Source: Lishizhenia sp965656535 (GTDB lineage: Bacteria > Bacteroidota > Bacteroidia > Flavobacteriales_D > Crocinitomicaceae). Taken from it: 64,000 bases of DNA. The notes beneath the pieces were generated by a model. It was given only the letters and a program-made list of their open reading frames with translations. It had not been told where the DNA came from and made no database searches. Positions 60,958-64,000 of the stretch are shown one piece after another; within the stretch, counting starts at the first letter, position 1; every line of letters begins with the position of its first letter. The position numbers and the translations under genes were made by a program. The stretch is from NCBI GenBank assembly GCA_965656535.1, contig CBFHKX010000006.1:111915-175914 (forward strand), written 5' to 3'.

Positions 60958-60981
60958 CTTTCATTTGATTCTCAAAACTGA

Positions 60982-63275
60982 TTACTCATCAAATGAGTTA
61001 GTAGAGGTATTATTTACTTTTAAACCTTCCGCGCCGGTTTTAATTACTTGGAATTCTGTTCTTCTGTTCTTTTCGTGCTCTTCTTCAGAGCAATCTGATT
61101 TTACTCTTCCTTCACATTCACATCTATTCAGTATTCTAGATTCTCCATATCCTTTACCATAAATTCGATCTGGATTTTCTATTTGAGATGCAATGTAAGC
61201 TGCAGAAGCTTTAGCTCTTCTATCCGATAATTTTTCGTTGTATGCCTTTGAAGCTCTACAATCTGTATGTGAACCTAATTCTACAACCATGTCTGGATAT
61301 TGGTTCATTACTTCTACTATTTTATCTAATTCTATAGCTGCATCTGTACGTATATTGTATTTATTTAAGTCAAAATTAATTGGGTTAATATCAATCATCT
61401 GTGCTAAATCGGTTACGGCTTTATCCAGCACTAGTCCACCTGCTAAAAATTCATTCACATCAATAACTCCAGGTTTAGTAATTTCATGGTTAAACGTTGC
61501 CATTTTAGGGAAATATCCATCCTTTTGTAGCAAGATATTATATGAAACTCTTTCACCAACACGTTTACCCGTTATTCCTTTCAATGCATCACCCGTTTCA
61601 CCTGTTAGGGTCTGCAAGAATTGATCTCCAGTCATATTATCAGTAATAGTAAGTTCTACTCCATCCATCGGTTCTAACGTTTTTGCGTTTTGAACTAAAG
61701 TATAAAGTGCAATTCCCGGATCTTTTTCAAGGTTTAAATCCTTCTCTAAGATTTCAGTTCCTTTCGGAAGATTAACGGTTGATACATTACCTAAGTCATC
61801 AAAATAATCATCTTTGCTTGCTTCTACGGTATATCTATTTTCGGGTTCTAATTCAAAACTATATCCACCTTTACTGTTGGCTAATGCAGAAGAAACAATA
61901 TTACCGTTTTCATCTTTCAAATTAACTTTAGCGCCTGGCAGGATAACTGACGTTCCGTTTTCTGCAACAATCCCTTCTAAAACCAATTCTACCTTAAATG
62001 GCTCCAACAATTGAACTGTATAGATATCATCTCCTCCTTTACCAGAATCTCTATTAGATGAAAAATAGCCTTTGCTGTTTTTGCTATCTAGTGTCAGAGC
62101 GAAATCATCTTTAACTGAATTTACAGGCTCTCCAACATTGACAATTTTCTTTACTGAGTAATCCTCTTTTGTAATTGCTGCAAAAACATCTAAACCTCCA
62201 AGACCCAGATGCCCATCTGAAGAGAAAAGTAACGTACCATCTTCTGCAAACCACGGAAACATTTCTTGCCCTTCTGTATTAATTTCTTCACCTAAATTTT
62301 GAGGTTTCCCAAAAGTTCTATCTTCATTTATGGCAGACCTCCAGATATCTGCACCTCCAAAACCTCCTGGCATGTCAGAGGTAAAATATAACCATTTCTG
62401 ATCTGGTGATAGTGTAGGATGACCCGTAGAATAATTTTTCGAATTAAAAGCTAATTCCTCCTCATTATCCCAATCGTCGTTCGCATCCATTCCGGCACGA
62501 TATAATTTCAAATTTTGAATTCCATCATATCCTTTTTTATTCTTTCCTCTAGCAATGTTATTTCGTGTAAAATAAATTACCGTTCCATCATTTGAGACAC
62601 AAATAGGGCCTTCATGATACTTTGTATTTGTTGCACGAGATTGGTATTTCACATTTTCTAACTGATTACTTTCATTGATTACATCGGCGTAATATAAATC
62701 TAAAAAGCGATCGCCATCGAAGGTATGAGAGTGCCTAATAAATAGAGGTGACCTTCTGTTTGAAACAAAAAATGTCTGATCTCCCACAGGATACCCTCCA
62801 AACTCATCGTTTTTTGTATTTATTGACAAAGGTTCAATGGAAAAATATTTTTTTTGCTCTTTAATATTCTCAACATAACTCGGGTTGTTTAGAAATTCCT
62901 TTGCCGTGAATCTGCTTTATTCTCATACTCAAACTTCTCCATCCACTTATTACTTTCTGCGTAGTCTCCATTTTCTCGCAAAGACGCTGAATATTTATAA
63001 AAATGTTCTGCCTTAGCATCAGGTGTTTCAACTACTTCTGAATAATAAAGCGCTGCTTTCTCTGTATTACCCATCTCGTAGTAACAATTAGCAAGTTTCG
63101 CCTTCAATTCTGGACTATCAACTTCTGAATCTAATAAGCTTACATATAACTCGGCAGCCTCAGCATAGGCAATTTTATCATAAAAATTATTTGCCTTCTT
63201 TAGTTTACCACTTTGATCAAACCCCTGAATACTAGAGCCTAGTATAAACAGCCATGTAATAATTTGAACTTTCAT
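60982..63275 (-). pseudogene. OmpA-family TPR/PD40 envelope protein with one-base frameshift
   Basis: Read together, the two frames give one protein of about 764 residues: signal peptide and TPR-like helices (MKVQIITWLFILGSSIQGF, ALYYSEVVETPDAKAEHFYK), PD40 propeller repeats (YFTSDMPGGFGGADIW, FSSDGHLGLGGLDVFA, FSSNRDSGKGGDDIYT), a carboxypeptidase-regulatory-like domain (ALANSKGGYSFELEPEN) and an OmpA C-domain (VELGSHTDCRASKAYNEKLS). The break is at about 62904-62906: adding one base restores AKEFLNNPSYVENIKEQ and joins the halves. The downstream half has no proper start codon. Layout matches T9SS-associated PorE/OmpA proteins that bind peptidoglycan. It may be a true mutation or a sequencing error. 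Confidence 0.85.
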
Positions 63276-63315
63276 AATCTATTCTTAATGCTTATCAAAT
63301 CGCCATTACTCCTTT

Positions 63316-64000
63316 TTAGAAGTACCTTGGAGATCGTATTCCTCTTTTCTTAAATGTAAAATCGTAACTCAATAGTGCTTCGTATGTTCCCCTATTGAAA
63401 CCTGCTAATTCAGTAACCGTGTAATCATAAGCTAATCCTAACTTAAATTGAGGGGTAAGTTGATATTGTACAAAAGTACCAAAGGAATCGCGCACTCTAT
63501 GCATTAAACCTAACCACAACTGTTCTGAATAAATAAAGGCTGTACTTAAATCTATGCTTAAAGGTGTACCAAGTGTATATTTTAAATTACTTGTAGGGCG
63601 AAGTTTCCAATCAGAAGACAATGTGAAAACTCCTCCTAATATTAAAAAGTAATGCCTGCGTTCTTCTAAAACCGTATTGTTAGCGTTATCTGACTTTGAA
63701 TCGTATTCAATTAATTTAGGTGTACTTACTCCCACAAAAAATTTAGGCGTGTGGTAGTAAACTCCAAAACCAACATTAGGTGTAATGGCATTGGTAACAT
63801 TAGTTAATAAGTTGGGATCTTGCTCATCTGTTGTACTTAACTCATTCGTGCGCGAGTTCAACAAATTCATACCTGCCTTTAACCCAAAAGCCAACTTGCC
63901 TGGAGAATTCTTGAAGTTCAACGTATAACTAAAGTCGCCATAAACTAAATTCTGTGTAAGTGGACCTACAATGTCATTCACATAGGTTAGTCCTAATCCT
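63316..64000 (-). CDS. PorP/SprF-family T9SS outer-membrane protein, C-terminal part
   Basis: The frame is open to the window edge, so about 227 residues of the C-terminal part are visible. Repeated beta-barrel strands (LVYGDFSYTLNFKNSPGKLA, VGVSTPKLIEYDS, LWLGLMHRVRDSFG, FKLGLAYDYTV) and the end KKRGIRSPRYF match PorP/SprF proteins, which sit in the outer membrane and support secretion or attachment of specific T9SS adhesins. It lies 40 bases upstream of the OmpA-family gene, a common pairing, and its cargo gene is probably further upstream beyond the window. Confidence 0.93.
   Translation of the reverse strand, partial: GLGLTYVNDIVGPLTQNLVYGDFSYTLNFKNSPGKLAFGLKAGMNLLNSRTNELSTTDEQDPNLLTNVTNAITPNVGFGVYYHTPKFFVGVSTPKLIEYDSKSDNANNTVLEERRHYFLILGGVFTLSSDWKLRPTSNLKYTLGTPLSIDLSTAFIYSEQLWLGLMHRVRDSFGTFVQYQLTPQFKLGLAYDYTVTELAGFNRGTYEALLSYDFTFKKRGIRSPRYF

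Overview
The window comes from an AT-rich, gene-dense member of the Bacteroidota, most likely a marine-type Flavobacteriales (Flavobacteriia) bacterium. The evidence is the mix of type IX secretion (T9SS) cargo with type A and type B sorting tails, choice-of-anchor L and DUF7948 proteins, PorP/SprF and OmpA/PD40 envelope proteins, a SusC-style TonB receptor, and Bacteroidetes-type promoters (TTG, 17-19 bases, TAnnTTTG). No tRNA, rRNA, transposase, phage or CRISPR element was seen. No gap between genes exceeds 300 bases.

Layout. 1-3830: LptE-like lipoprotein (partial), a tetratricopeptide protein interrupted by an assembly gap inside an (Ala-Val-Glu)n repeat, secG, then groES-groEL. 4038-5391: overlapping genes for a 4'-phosphopantetheinyl transferase and a GGGPS/PcrB-type prenylglyceryl phosphate synthase. 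5392-14519 (minus): a light and oxidative damage island. A CarH/LitR-like MerR regulator with all predicted adenosylcobalamin ligands lies upstream of a tightly packed operon: ECF sigma factor, crtI, crtB, idi, a 6-pyruvoyl-tetrahydropterin synthase-like enzyme, a flavin reductase and a photolyase, followed by bcp and uvrC. The operon promoter (13484-13513) is covered by two equally spaced inverted repeats, TTGTTTAA-N16-TTAAACAA. This is the most interesting regulatory structure in the window.

14653-28742: lipoproteins, a LETM1-like protein, a HAD phosphatase, an SRPBCC protein, an enoyl-CoA hydratase, a transglutaminase-like protein, an M20 dipeptidase, a T9SS cargo protein, gpmI, a histidine kinase and a PurF-like amidotransferase. 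28941-44177: a secreted-protein region with a 1289-residue DUF7948/type B cargo protein, haaO, two tandem 1091-residue type A cargo proteins that are almost identical over their first 929 residues but differ in their tails, an SDR lacking the usual Tyr-Lys pair, and a second choice-of-anchor L protein. 44321-64000: an M23 peptidase, pyrophosphatase, a DUF1573-VWA protein, a TonB receptor, gpsA, a TPR histidine kinase with its LytTR regulator, an rRNA-methyltransferase-like protein, DUF3109, a universal stress protein preceded by a perfect FNR-type palindrome, DUF2891, a MoxR/VWA pair, and finally a PorP/SprF protein (partial) with an OmpA-family protein that carries a one-base frameshift.

How the genes fit together. 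Two themes stand out: (1) a light-induced protection operon making carotenoids, repairing UV lesions and possibly supplying the flavin/pterin chromophores of the photolyase; (2) an envelope/secretion theme in which large adhesin-like proteins are exported and anchored by T9SS. Function assignments rest on motif recognition by eye; no database search was possible.
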